Positions 10,015 through 19,343 of a DNA stretch of 64,000 nucleotides are shown here, piece after piece. The position numbers and the translations under genes are program-made. This stretch comes from Anatilimnocola floriformis (GTDB lineage: Bacteria; Planctomycetota; Planctomycetia; Pirellulales; Pirellulaceae), in NCBI RefSeq assembly GCF_024256385.1, contig NZ_JAMLFW010000001.1:3658001-3722000 (forward strand). The letters are read 5' to 3'. The stretch's first letter is position 1, and each line of letters begins with the position of its first letter. A model generated the notes under the pieces. It had not been told where the DNA came from. It did not search any database and saw nothing but the letters and a program-made list of their open reading frames with translations.

Positions 10015-11248
10015 ATGGCCAAACGTGTCCCTGCCCGCTCTACAAAACCTAGTCAGGCCGAATCGGCAAAAATTACCGACCTGCAAGCGGATATTGAGGA
10101 GAGCACGGGGCAGTTGTTGACGAGCAATCAAGGCGTTCCGGTCAACGACGATCACAACTCCCTCAAAGCCGGTGAGCGTGGGCCTTCGCTGCTGGAAGAC
10201 TTTTTGCTGCGCGAAAAAATCACGCATTTCGATCACGAACGAATTCCCGAGCGCGTCGTGCACGCGCGAGGCAGTGGCGCATGGATACTTTGAGTTGAAT
10301 AGCTCACTAGCGAAGTATTCTCGGGCAGCGTTCCTCCAGGAGGCTGGCAGCCGAACGCCCGTCTTTGTGCGGTTCTCCACAGTCGCGGGTTCACGCGGCT
10401 CGAGCGATTTAGCTCGCGATGTGCGCGGTTTTGCAATCAAGTTCTACACGCAGGAGGGGAACTTCGACATGGTTGGCAACAACATGCCGGTGTTCTTCAT
10501 TCAAGACGCGATCAAATTTCCCGACCTGATTCATGCGGTGAAACCCGAGCCGCATAACGAGATTCCGCAAGCTGCGAGTGCGCACGATACTTTCTGGGAC
10601 TTCATCTCGCTGACGCCCGAAGCGGCCCACATGATCATGTGGGTCATGTCCGACCGAGCCATTCCACGCAGCCTCCGCATGATGGAAGGCTTTGGCGTGC
10701 ACACATTTCGCTTCGTGAATGCCAAAGGCGAATCGACATTTTTCAAATGGCACCTGAAGCCAGTGCTCGGTATGAAGTCGGTGCTGTGGGATGAAGCCCA
10801 ACGAATCTCCGGCGCCGATCCCGATTTTCACCGCCGCGATCTGTGGGAAGCGATAGACTCGGGGAACTTTCCCGAATGGCAAGTTGGCGTGCAACTTATT
10901 CCCGAAGCCGACGAACATAAGTTTGATTTTGATCTGCTCGATCCAACGAAACTCGTCCCGGAAGAATTAGTCCCGGTGACGCCGATCGGCAGGCTAGTGC
11001 TCGATCGGAATCCAGACAACTTCTTCGCAGAAGTGGAACAATCTGCCTTTCATACCGGGCATGTCGTACCGGGGATCGACTTCACGAATGATCCGCTGTT
11101 GCAAGGTAGACTCTTCTCTTACACCGACACGCAACTCATTCGCCTTGGCGGGCCGAATTTTCACGAGATTCCGATCAACCGCCCCATCAGCCCGATGCAT
11201 AACAATCAGCGTGATGGATTCCTACGGCAGATGACGATGATGAACTAG
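10015..11248 (+). pseudogene. Heme catalase, frameshifted and truncated at the C-terminus
   Basis: ATG at 10015 with GGAG eight bases upstream opens a clade-III-like catalase. The first frame runs through [20 protein letters not shown], including the distal His, then shifts near 10276-10284. The rest ([11 protein letters not shown] onward) continues in another frame to 11248. The change fits loss of two bases from a GCGC run. Downstream segments are well conserved: the Asn motif [12 protein letters not shown] and the proximal Tyr in RLFSYTDTQ. The protein then stops just after HNNQRDGF, losing the usual end of the fold and any C-terminal extension. Two independent lesions argue for a pseudogene rather than a sequencing error. 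The enzyme would have disproportionated hydrogen peroxide. Confidence 0.8.
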
Positions 11249-12093
11249 AAACCGCGACTGCTGCGATCGCCGGCCGTATTGCTGAGGGGCTAGATCGAAT
11301 CTCGCGGCTCGTCAAAGTTGATCAGAAGCCGATCGGTCGCACGCCGCGCTCGAACTTGGCGACCTATACCGGGCTGTTTGACGACGTTCGAAAACTCTTT
11401 GCTGATACGAAGGCAGCCCGCAGTCGACACTACGATGCGGGCCGGTTTTCGTTCAATGTGGCAAAGGGTCGTTGTGAAACCTGCCAAGGCGAAGGGTTCG
11501 TGTTCGTAGAGCTCTTGTTCTTGCCAAGCGTTTACGCTCCTTGCCCCACTTGCCAAGGTGCGCGGTATAACGCCAAGACACTCGAGATCAAACTCCGCGG
11601 GCAGTCGATTGCAGATGTGCTGGGCATGACCGTCACCGCGGCAGCCGAGTTTTTCGTGGATAACCCGCCGCTGTGTCGCGCGCTGCAGACGCTTTTGCAG
11701 GTTGGCCTGGGCTATTTGCGACTCGGACAGCCTGCGACCGAACTTTCCGGAGGGGAAGCTCAGCGGATTAAGCTGGCGACCGAACTGCAGCGGGCTAGCA
11801 AAGGGAAAACACTCTACGTATTGGATGAACCTACGACTGGACTACATCCGGCTGACGTCGAGATGTTAGTTACGCAACTCCAGGGATTGGTGGATGCGGG
11901 CAACACGGTCGTTGTGGTCGAACATGAAATGCAAGTTGTAGCCAGCAGCGATTGGGTCATAGATATGGGGCCCGGTGCTGGAGATGAAGGTGGACAAGTG
12001 GTCGCCACCGGCAAGCCCGCCGATGTTACTACTGTTAAAGCGAGCCGAACAGCAACTTACCTTGGCAAACATATCAAGCACGAGAAGCTCTAA
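11249..12093 (+). pseudogene. UvrA-type ABC ATPase, C-terminal fragment
   Basis: Encodes only the last about 280 residues of a UvrA-family (class II-like) excinuclease subunit. The match starts at about EGLDRISRLVKVDQKPIGRT, continues through the zinc-binding CETCQGEG and CPTCQGARY pairs, then the second ABC signature LSGGEAQRIKL, Walker B VLDEPTTGLHP and the VEHEM switch. The first ABC module, the first Walker A and the interaction domain are missing. The frame is open upstream into the catalase tail, and there is no start codon with a ribosome binding site. It is therefore a 5'-deleted gene joined directly to the truncated catalase. Intact UvrA recognises DNA lesions; this piece would not. 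Confidence 0.8.
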
Positions 12094-12171
12094 AGTGAGC
12101 GGACTGGCCGCCGGGGCTGTTGCGAGAGGCAAGACAATTGCGTCACTATCAGTTTCCTAGAGATTCCATCC

Positions 12172-14352
12172 ATGAATGTCAAACTAAGGCTCGTCTTCCG
12201 GACTTTTTTACCAGCAATAATCCTATGCGGCCTTTGTTCTGCGGCACTGTCACAGCCAACGAATGAGCAGCGCGATACCGATCACGAATACGTTCAGTGG
12301 CTTGAAGAACGCTCGATGCTGTTCCAGGCCAAGGAGCAGGCTGAATCAATCTCGGGCCAGGGCGTGCAGTGGCGACATCCTTACGGCGAACCACAGCCGC
12401 GGGAGGCGGTCCGATTAGCCTCGGTGTGGTTGCTTGATTATCCGGGCTCGGTCATTCCTCGCCCGGGAGAATCCGTCATCGCCACTTGGGGCGATGCTGA
12501 GTTGTGGCAAGCACTGGAGCAAATCGGAATCGACCTACTGCACACGGGACCCGTAAAACGAGCCGGAAGCGTGGAAGAACGCCGGTTCAATCCCACCAGC
12601 GACGGCTGGTTCGATCCTATTTCGCTCCAGCTTGATCCAGCGCTCGGCACGGACGACGAGTACCGAGCCATGGTCCGCACTGCGAAGAAACACGGCGGTT
12701 CGATCGCTGGCGATCTCGTGCCTCTGCACACGGGGATCGGCGCCGACTTTCGCTTGGCTGAGCGGGCCTACAAGAATTACCCCGGACTTTACACGATGGT
12801 TGAAATACGAAAGGAAGACTGGGATCTGCTGCCTGGCGTTGATAGTCCCTGGACAACTGAGCTTGTTTCTAAAGATGCCGCCAAAAAACTGCGCGACAAA
12901 GGCTACATTCCGGGCCTGATCAACTCAAATGACGCTGCTCCCCAGGCACGGGAGTGGAGTGGTTGGAGTGCGACGGCCAAAGTAACGGGAGTGGATGGCA
13001 AACAACGGCGTTGGGTCTTCTTGCATTATTTCAAGAAAGAGCAACCGGCCCTAAATTGGCTGGATCCCTCGTTTGCTGCGCAGCGAGCCGTGTGTGGCGA
13101 CCTTACCAAAACCATGCACTCGCTCGGAGCCCGGGTAATGCGGCTCGACGCTGTGCCATTTTTGGGAATTGAACCCCAGCCAGGCGACAACCTAACGTTG
13201 CACTTCAAGCATCCACTCTCGGTCCAAGGAACTAACTCGATTGCATTTATGACTCGGAAGCTCGGCGGTTTTAGCTTCCATGAGCTCAATGTTCCGCTTC
13301 GAGAGTTGAAGACGTACACCGAACACGGTCCCGACCTTTCGTACGATTTCTTCACCCGAGCCCAGTGCCTGCATGCCTTGCTGATGGAAGACGCGACGCT
13401 GTTGCGGCAGTCCTTCCAATTCTTGCTTGATGCCGATGTGCAGCCGATCGGTCTGGTGCATGATCTCCAGAACCACGACGAGATCACTTACCAGCTTGTG
13501 GAGCTCGATGCACGTGGTGACGAGATGTTTAAGCTGGAGGGGAAAGAGATTTCTGGCCGGCAGTTGCGTGAACGAATGCTTCGCGAGATGCGACAGAAGG
13601 CCGCTGGCGACCGAGCACCACACAACAGACTCTATCGGCCTGAGAAGGATGGATTAGCCACTACCTTTGCTGGCTTTATTGCAGCTGCGCTCGAAATCCG
13701 TGATCCGTACCACGCCTCACGAGAAGAGCTGCGGCAGATCCAGCAGGCGCATCTGCTCCTTGCCGCCGCCAACGCAATGCAGCCTGGAGTTTTCAGTCTT
13801 TCGAGCTGGGATCTCGTCGGCGCCCTGCCGATTCCTGAGAAGTCAGTTGCCGAACGGATGAAAGATGGCGATTACCGCTGGATCAATCGTGGTGGCGTCG
13901 ACTTGATGGGAGCGAATCCCAGCCAAGGCACTTCCCATTTTGGCGTGGAACGAGCCACGTCACTGTATGGTTCACTTCCTGAGCAGTTAGAGAATCCTGA
14001 ATCGTTCGCGCGGCAGCTTGCTAAGATGCTCAAGGCTCGCAAAAAATACCGACTCGCCGAAAGTGAACTCCTCGCCACGCTTCAGGTTTCAAATCCAGCG
14101 GTCTGTGTCCTCGTGATGCGACCACCAAGAACTCCGGCGCTGATCCTCACTGCGCTAAACTTCTCCCAGCAGACGGCAAAGGAAGAACTCGACCTCAGCG
14201 CAAGCGGGGTGAGAGGCAAAATGAAAGTGAACGGGCAAATGCTAGAAATCATCACCAACGAGCAGATGGGCGAGCTGCCGGAAAATCGTCGTTTGAAGAT
14301 CGAATTGCCCCCGTTAGCGTACAAGACGATTCGAATCGGGAACGCAAACTAG
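12172..14352 (+). CDS. Secreted GH13 (alpha-amylase superfamily) protein, trehalose-synthase-like
   Basis: A 726-residue protein with a signal peptide (about 1-28, ending ALSQ). The core is a GH13 TIM barrel: RLDAV carries the probable nucleophile D326, FHELN carries a candidate acid/base E371, and QNHDE (434-437 region) carries the third carboxylate. The FHELN context and the C-terminal beta domain resemble trehalose synthase/maltose glucosyltransferases, but those are usually cytoplasmic, so an exported hydrolase or transglycosidase is possible. It stands alone between the uvrA fragment and the convergent exonuclease gene, and seems intact. Substrate specificity is inferred only from fold. 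Confidence 0.7.
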   Translation: MNVKLRLVFRTFLPAIILCGLCSAALSQPTNEQRDTDHEYVQWLEERSMLFQAKEQAESISGQGVQWRHPYGEPQPREAVRLASVWLLDYPGSVIPRPGESVIATWGDAELWQALEQIGIDLLHTGPVKRAGSVEERRFNPTSDGWFDPISLQLDPALGTDDEYRAMVRTAKKHGGSIAGDLVPLHTGIGADFRLAERAYKNYPGLYTMVEIRKEDWDLLPGVDSPWTTELVSKDAAKKLRDKGYIPGLINSNDAAPQAREWSGWSATAKVTGVDGKQRRWVFLHYFKKEQPALNWLDPSFAAQRAVCGDLTKTMHSLGARVMRLDAVPFLGIEPQPGDNLTLHFKHPLSVQGTNSIAFMTRKLGGFSFHELNVPLRELKTYTEHGPDLSYDFFTRAQCLHALLMEDATLLRQSFQFLLDADVQPIGLVHDLQNHDEITYQLVELDARGDEMFKLEGKEISGRQLRERMLREMRQKAAGDRAPHNRLYRPEKDGLATTFAGFIAAALEIRDPYHASREELRQIQQAHLLLAAANAMQPGVFSLSSWDLVGALPIPEKSVAERMKDGDYRWINRGGVDLMGANPSQGTSHFGVERATSLYGSLPEQLENPESFARQLAKMLKARKKYRLAESELLATLQVSNPAVCVLVMRPPRTPALILTALNFSQQTAKEELDLSASGVRGKMKVNGQMLEIITNEQMGELPENRRLKIELPPLAYKTIRIGNAN

Positions 14353-14367
14353 CGACATCGTTGCCGG

Positions 14368-15171
14368 CTACGGTCTCTTCTTGCCAAACGCTGTAGCCTT
14401 CGATTTCAACGTGATCCAGGTCGGTGCGTGATCACTCGTTTTCTCCCAGCCGCGCACGTCGCGATCAACGCCCGCAGCGCCGAGCATCCGAGCGGCCTGG
14501 GCATTAAGCAGGAAGTGGTCGATGCGAATCCCTGCATTACGAGCGAATGAATTGCGAAAGTAATCCCAAAAGGTGTAGATCGCCTCAGAAGCGAAACAGA
14601 TTCGCAGCGCATCGGTCCAGCCTTGGTCCAGCAACTCTTGGTACGCAGCCCGGGATTCCGGAAAGAACAACGCATCGCCGACCCAACGCTCGGGCTTGTA
14701 TGCGTCGAGATACGTGGGGATGACGTTGTAGTCGCCAGCGAGGATGACCGGCCGATCCGAACGGTACAGCGTCTCGGCGTATCGATTCAGCCGACTGAAC
14801 CACTTCATTTTGTAGTCGAACTTGGGCCCTGGCGCGGGATTTCCGTTGGGCAAGTAGAGGCAGCCGATCAGGAGCTCGCCGATAACGGCTTCGATATACC
14901 TGCTGTGAACATCCTCCGGATCGCCCGGAAGTCCTCGGCGAGACTCCACCGGCTGTTGGCTCCGGGCCAGAATCGCGACTCCGTTCCAACTCTTCTGCCC
15001 GTGCCAGATGGCGCCATACCCAGCTTTCTCGATCGAGGCAGCCGGAAACTTTTCGTCAGGTGCTTTCAGCTCTTGAAGACAAACTACATCGGGACCGGAC
15101 TCGTCAAGCCAACGCAAGAGAACAGGAAGCCTGCCGTTGACGCCGTTTACGTTGAAGGTTGCGATCTTCAC
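14368..15171 (-). CDS. xth: Exodeoxyribonuclease III / AP endonuclease
   Basis: An EEP-family nuclease of about 267 residues. It begins VKIATFNVNG, has the metal ligand Glu in CLQELKAPDEKFP, the GDYN motif (AGDYNVIPTYLD) and ends with the catalytic Asp-His pair TSDHAP. RIDHFL gives a further Asp. The enzyme cuts abasic sites and degrades 3' ends in base-excision repair. The frame is open to a TTG at 15210 that overlaps the stop of the upstream amine oxidase, but the conserved start is GTG at 15171 with GGAG ten bases upstream. The two genes are probably co-transcribed. Confidence 0.9.
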   Translation of the reverse strand: MKIATFNVNGVNGRLPVLLRWLDESGPDVVCLQELKAPDEKFPAASIEKAGYGAIWHGQKSWNGVAILARSQQPVESRRGLPGDPEDVHSRYIEAVIGELLIGCLYLPNGNPAPGPKFDYKMKWFSRLNRYAETLYRSDRPVILAGDYNVIPTYLDAYKPERWVGDALFFPESRAAYQELLDQGWTDALRICFASEAIYTFWDYFRNSFARNAGIRIDHFLLNAQAARMLGAAGVDRDVRGWEKTSDHAPTWITLKSKATAFGKKRP

Positions 15172-15206
15172 GGTCTTCACACTCCAATGTTCAGAGGACT
15201 TGGCGC

Positions 15207-16499
15207 TCAAGTTCTCAACGCGGAGACGACCTCTTTCGCTGCCCGCACGCCACTCGCGATCGCGCCTTGTACCGTGCCCATCAGTTGCCGGTGCGTTGCT
15301 TCGCCGGCAAAGAACAACGTGTTTTCAACGGGCTCGCCAGATTGTCTGGGCAAGGCCATGCCGCCGCAAGGAACATACGCATAAGCACCGCGAGCGAATT
15401 GGTCGGCCTGCCAGTTGTGCACGAGATGTGCAGCCAATTTCAGTTCGAGCTTGCGATGGTCCACACGGAAACTGGTCGCCAACTGCTCAAGCCCCGCTTT
15501 CAAAATTGTCTCGTCGGTAAGTCGCGAAAGTTCGGCAGCACGCGGCCCACCCGACCAACCTGTGAGGATCGGCGAGCGGCACGGCAAGCTGCTCCACCAA
15601 GCCTGAAAGGGGCCCTCTGCTGTATGCAAAAAGGTGAAGTCGGGACCCGCAATCTCTTCCCAAAACGGCTCCCGAAAAAGCAAATGGACCTTGACCACGT
15701 TTCCCATTCTCAGCAGTTTCCATTGAAGTCGCTTTTGAGGAAGATCAGGTGAGAAATGAATTGCTCCCATTTCAGTTGAGGGAATCTGCAGCACACCGAG
15801 CGGCACCGCAACGATGACGGCCTGCGCCGAAAAGGTTTCGTTGTTCGAAGTAGAGACCTCCACAAAGCCACGCGACCACCGGATCGAAGAAACCGGTCTG
15901 TTCAAGTGGATATCAAGACCATCATCGTGCCCGGTGAAATAGTCAAGCACTCTCGCATAGCCTGCACAAATTTTTCTGGCTCCTTCGGCCTGGCCGGTTT
16001 CCTGATCGGACTCGCGAATCCATTGAGCACTAACCGCCCGCATATCGGCAGCATTAAAACCTTCGACGTAAGCGGTCGCTTGAGCTTTTTCATCGGCCGA
16101 CAAGTCGCCGCAATATCTGCCGAGGAAGTCGGCGAAGGTAAGATCGTCGGAGCCAATCGTTCGTAACCGTTCCGCTATTCTCGTCCAACCCAGTTCCAAG
16201 TCCGCAGGCTCGACGCCAGTGCTACCCGGTCGAAAGTGTTCCTCAGGCATTGCCTCCGTTTTCAAATTCAGAGCATCGACAGCGACTCGCGTTTCGTCAG
16301 CTGAACCGTGAAGAAACTCCGCCCCAGTTTCGACGGAGATTGGCCAGTTGGTGGGGTTTAGCGTATGGATGCGTCCACCAATGCGCTCGCGGGCTTCGAG
16401 AATCGTGACAACAAGTCCTTCGTTGCGCAGATGATGCGCAGCCGCCAAGCCAGCTGCTCCGGCGCCAATCAACAGCACCTCTGTGTGAAAATGTGACAT
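15207..16499 (-). CDS. FAD-dependent amine oxidase
   Basis: A 430-residue flavin amine oxidase. The N-terminal Rossmann motif GAGAAGLAAA (about 12-21) is followed by EARERIGGR, and the C-terminal FAD contact reads LFFAGEATHRQLMGTVQGA. These features match the monoamine/polyamine oxidase family, which oxidises amines to imines with release of peroxide. No signal peptide is obvious. It is the first gene of a minus-strand pair with exonuclease III. A peroxide-forming enzyme sitting a few kilobases from a dead catalase gene is noted, without claiming a link. The substrate cannot be assigned. Confidence 0.85.
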   Translation of the reverse strand: MSHFHTEVLLIGAGAAGLAAAHHLRNEGLVVTILEARERIGGRIHTLNPTNWPISVETGAEFLHGSADETRVAVDALNLKTEAMPEEHFRPGSTGVEPADLELGWTRIAERLRTIGSDDLTFADFLGRYCGDLSADEKAQATAYVEGFNAADMRAVSAQWIRESDQETGQAEGARKICAGYARVLDYFTGHDDGLDIHLNRPVSSIRWSRGFVEVSTSNNETFSAQAVIVAVPLGVLQIPSTEMGAIHFSPDLPQKRLQWKLLRMGNVVKVHLLFREPFWEEIAGPDFTFLHTAEGPFQAWWSSLPCRSPILTGWSGGPRAAELSRLTDETILKAGLEQLATSFRVDHRKLELKLAAHLVHNWQADQFARGAYAYVPCGGMALPRQSGEPVENTLFFAGEATHRQLMGTVQGAIASGVRAAKEVVSALRT

Positions 16500-16561
16500 C
16501 CAAATTATTCCATGGACGTGAGCGAACTTCTGCCACCTGGCGCTTCGGCAGGAAGTGCAAT

Positions 16562-16702
16562 CTACATGCCTTTAAGATTTTCCAAACACGGATCCCATTC
16601 CCAGGTTCCCAAGTCTTCGGCCGTAATCGCTAAACTCAGTCCCTCAACCAGCCGTTCTCGCTCTGCCAGATTCTCGATCACCGATGCACTCGTCAATATC
16701 AT
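16562..16702 (-). pseudogene. PAS-domain stub, sensor-protein remnant
   Basis: A 46-codon frame reads ERLVEGLSLAITAEDLGTWE followed by WDP, which is the usual beginning of a PAS domain, including the conserved G-WEWD. It stops about 15 residues later, and no continuation was found in other frames. It most likely marks a deleted sensor kinase or phosphodiesterase. Confidence 0.35.
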
Positions 16703-16907
16703 GTCGATTGAGGAACTGGGGTATCTTCCGTTTCAATAATCCGGCTAAACAAGACGTGTCGCAACTGGCCCAGCAAAGCATATCTGAACGTGATCCAGAG
16801 GTGTAATCAGTGACACCGCGTTTCCAGTTAGGTATCGGGACCGGCAGAAGTAGAAACGAAATTGTCGGTTGCTTCGACAATCAATTCTGATAACCAGGAA
16901 TGCGTTA

Positions 16908-16941
16908 GTCACATAGATCTGGGCGTGTCGGACCCAAGCAA
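16908..16941 (+). repeat. Dispersed repeat, copy 1
   Basis: Matches 21466-21499 at 29 of 34 bases. Both copies read HIDLGVSD followed by a basic residue-containing SK in the same frame (HIDLGVSDPSK here), and four of the five differences are outside strict codon preservation, so a decayed coding origin is possible. Confidence 0.45.
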
Positions 16942-17064
16942 AGGACCGGTTGTTTTGACGAGACCAGACATTTCGGAAAGGAACTTGCGAATGACAACGA
17001 AGCCTGCCTGCCGTCCGAACTAAAGAGAGCAATTGGTTAAGTGCGGTTGTTAACGGCCGACTTT

Positions 17065-17316
17065 CTAGTCGAGAAAAGCTGGCCCGTTGAGTTTCTGTTT
17101 CTCGAACACTGCCAGGAGCTGCGCGACGTTGGTGATATTTTCAGCAACGAGTTCATCTTGGGGCGGATCACACTTACGACGATCGCTAACAAACACCGCC
17201 CCATCTTTCAGTCGCAGCCGGACGCCCGGGCCACGGTGGCATTCCCATCCACCGTCCTCGGCCTGATGGAAATTATTTGCCTGAAACCAGCCTGCGGTCA
17301 GGGGTATTCTGTTCAT
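17065..17316 (-). CDS. Small hypothetical protein
   Basis: An 83-residue reading frame that looks coding by composition (GGWECHRGPGVRLRLKDG, then KCDPPQDELVAENITNVAQL) but belongs to no family I recognise. It has a mixed beta then helical pattern, no signal peptide and no membrane segment. The ATG at 17316 is my choice because the upstream extension to 17433 overlaps the neighbouring cold-shock-like gene and has different composition. No Shine-Dalgarno is visible, which weakens the call. Confidence 0.4.
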   Translation of the reverse strand: MNRIPLTAGWFQANNFHQAEDGGWECHRGPGVRLRLKDGAVFVSDRRKCDPPQDELVAENITNVAQLLAVFEKQKLNGPAFLD

Positions 17317-17338
17317 TTGCGTATGCCCATAAACACAT

Positions 17339-17656
17339 TCAGGCGACGCGCAATAACATATCCGCAGCGAGCGAGGGCGATATGCGGACGGATGCTGCCC
17401 GCAGGTATGGCGCGTTCTCCAGAGTAAAGTCAAGCTGTTGGCCTACTCGTAGATCATTGAATCCACAGCGGGCAAGGACCACTTCGTAATGAAAGTACAC
17501 GTCGCGGCCCGCACCATCTTGAATGATGCCATAGCCAATATCGTTGTTCTCCGGGATCAGCCTGGAGTTCAGCGCGGGTGATTGCTGCGAGAGATGCACA
17601 AGCTTTGTTAGTGTTCCAGTGGGCATGATGGGAACGATCTCTGTTAGTGGCTGCAT
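17339..17656 (-). CDS. Cold-shock-domain-like protein
   Basis: About 105 residues from ATG at 17656. The frame reads GTLTKLV, then a 20-residue insertion, then IGYGIIQDGAGRDVYFHYEV and LRVGQQLDFTLE. This follows the cold-shock fold pattern: first strand, RNP1-like GYGII, RNP2-like DVYFHY, and the G-Q-V-F strand. The insertion between the first two strands and a longer C-terminal tail are unusual. Cold-shock domains bind single-stranded nucleic acid. The frame continues upstream to 17836, but that part overlaps the GlsB-like gene and is not domain-like. The start is uncertain. Confidence 0.5.
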   Translation of the reverse strand: MQPLTEIVPIMPTGTLTKLVHLSQQSPALNSRLIPENNDIGYGIIQDGAGRDVYFHYEVVLARCGFNDLRVGQQLDFTLENAPYLRAASVRISPSLAADMLLRVA

Positions 17657-17705
17657 TTGCGAAATTGTGTGAAACACGAGGCTGAAGCTCGATCGAGGAA
17701 GATCT

Positions 17706-17978
17706 TCAGGACTCCGTGCGCAGTGCATAGCTTCGATAAAGGAACAGAAACCCCAAGCAGACGGCGATTGCCAACAGCAACGCTCGGAAATCCACTCCCG
17801 CGGATGCAGGACCGAGCAGCGCTCCGATGCCGCCACCGATAATCGCCCCTAGAATGCCCAGCGGAATTGCAACCGCCAAGCCTCCAGCGTTAGGGCCAGG
17901 CATGACAAATCGCGATACGCTGCCTGCCAAAATGCCAAACGCTATCCACAAAACTAGTCCGAGCATCGTATCCACCAT
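17706..17978 (-). CDS. GlsB/YeaQ/YmgE-family small membrane protein
   Basis: A 90-residue protein with three hydrophobic segments: residues 4-22, about 33-58 (rich in Gly, LGILGAIIGGGIGALLG) and about 66-82. The PGPNAGG loop between the first two is characteristic of the transglycosylase-associated GlsB/YmgE family, often stress-induced in other bacteria. It sits 49 bases upstream of the cold-shock-like gene on the same strand, so a small stress-related transcription unit is plausible. The molecular function of the family is not established. Confidence 0.8.
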   Translation of the reverse strand: MVDTMLGLVLWIAFGILAGSVSRFVMPGPNAGGLAVAIPLGILGAIIGGGIGALLGPASAGVDFRALLLAIAVCLGFLFLYRSYALRTES

Positions 17979-18792
17979 CGATTCAGCTCACAGACGTCGA
18001 TTGACGAAGATCGGTTCGGCGTCTGCGATACCGCCTGCAGACAGGCGATCCAAGCGAGCCGTTCCTTCGCGAACCAAGCATTCCAGCGCTAGAGCGAGCG
18101 GCTGAAATCCTGCCATAACAATCGTTAGGCAGCGAGCAAACCTTGCGGTGCAAACGCACTGAGGCGAATCAGGTGCGTTTTCAGAAGAGTCTTTATCGCC
18201 AAAGGGATCATAGGCGGCGGGCGCAGGAAAGCAATCGCGGACGCACCGCTCTTCTCTGCTCCGTCATTAGGGACTGTGTTGTGAAATACGGAGAAGTACA
18301 GTGGAGTCACGACCACTTTGAAATCAACCCGCAAACGCACATTTAGCTGCCGGTTTAGGCCGATTCGAATGGACTGGTGCCTGAGGAGCAGCGGGGATTC
18401 GGTTTGTCGTGCGAGAACCAAACCGAGGTCGCTAGATCACACAAACTGGAGTGCCAAATCCGCCGCAATGTTAACTTCCCATCCAACGTGTCCATCTCGG
18501 CCCGATGAATTTTGCTTTCTGCAAACAGAAGGCCCTGGGCTGTGAATCGTCACCAATGCTAGTGATTTCACGCCAACTTGCAGCTTTGACAAGTTTCTGC
18601 TGCCGAAGAGCCGTACAATACAGATGCGAACAGGCCGAATGGCCTCTCTTATCAGCCCTCGGCAATGCTCGCCGATTCCGGGCTCTTAACTTTTGCCCGT
18701 CCGCTGTTGGCGGTGCTTCTTGCGCATCGCAGTTTCGGGGCGCTTCTAACGCCTGGAAAGTCGCATGGCACGCAAGTCCGATGGAGTGGTAT
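17979..18792. other. Gene-poor stretch with one possible tiny reading frame
   Basis: About 800 bases without a supported gene. A 42-codon minus-strand frame (17988-18116; FQPLALALECLVREGTARLD) is coding-like in composition but has no ribosome binding site and no recognised homologue. Plus-strand sequence in frame with the FKBP gene extends upstream to 18505 but is rich in Cys and Arg and appears non-coding. Confidence 0.35.
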
Positions 18793-19275
18793 ATGATCGC
18801 GCAATCTGGTGACAGGGTTCGAGTCCGATATACGCACATGCAAGATGCCCGAGAACATGATCCCCAATCGACCAAGCCAAGAGTGCTTGAGTTCACCGTT
18901 GGCAGCGAGCATCTCCTCCCTGGCTTGAGTCGATACGTGCTCGGCATGCACCCGGGGGAACAGAAATGCGTGACCCTGTGCCCGGTTGAAGCTTATGGGG
19001 ATCTCCAAACTCGATTGATTAGCAGGATTTCGCGGCACTGTCTGCATACTAAGGGTCCGCCAGAAATGGGAATGTTGCTCACGCCGCGGGGTTCAGGGTC
19101 CGTATCTGGCCATCGCGTCCGCATCGTAAAACTAAACACCCATTCGGTCGTTGTTGACGGCAATCACCCGCGCGCTGGGCGTCCCGCGAATCTGGCGGTC
19201 TACCTAGTGTCCGTCGATTCCTCATCCGAGGCAAATTCGTCGAAGCCGCAGTTTGAAACTGGTGGCGAAGGGTAA
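18793..19275 (+). CDS. SlyD-like FKBP-type peptidyl-prolyl isomerase
   Basis: About 160 residues. The N-terminal half begins IAQSGDRVRVRYTHM and continues with EFTVGSEHLLPGLSRYVLGM, the FKBP pattern in which a strand is followed by the active-site loop. The DGNHPRAGRPANLAVYLVSV segment matches the final part of SlyD-type FKBPs (NHPLAGK). An insert-in-flap-like region of about 50 residues lies between. The C-terminus is short and has no His-rich tail. ATG at 18793 has GGAG six bases upstream, which decides the start over ATG 18781. The protein probably acts as a folding helper; I did not verify the catalytic residues individually. Confidence 0.65.
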   Translation: MIAQSGDRVRVRYTHMQDAREHDPQSTKPRVLEFTVGSEHLLPGLSRYVLGMHPGEQKCVTLCPVEAYGDLQTRLISRISRHCLHTKGPPEMGMLLTPRGSGSVSGHRVRIVKLNTHSVVVDGNHPRAGRPANLAVYLVSVDSSSEANSSKPQFETGGEG

Positions 19276-19343
19276 AAGCCCAGGTCTCTGGGAAGGGCAA
19301 TTCCGCCGACTTCCGGACGGCAGTTTTTGAAAAGGATTCTGAT

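Larger units (their letters stand above)
16500..17064. other. Gene-poor stretch with a PAS stub and one copy of a dispersed repeat
   Basis: About 565 bases holding the PAS-domain remnant (16562-16702) and a 34-base sequence (16908-16941) that recurs at 21466-21499. No other reading frame is supported. Confidence 0.45.

Noticed and set aside
10172-11248. Catalase as an intact 358-codon gene
   Set aside because: The frame starts with non-catalase sequence; the real N-terminus with the distal His lies in another frame from 10015.
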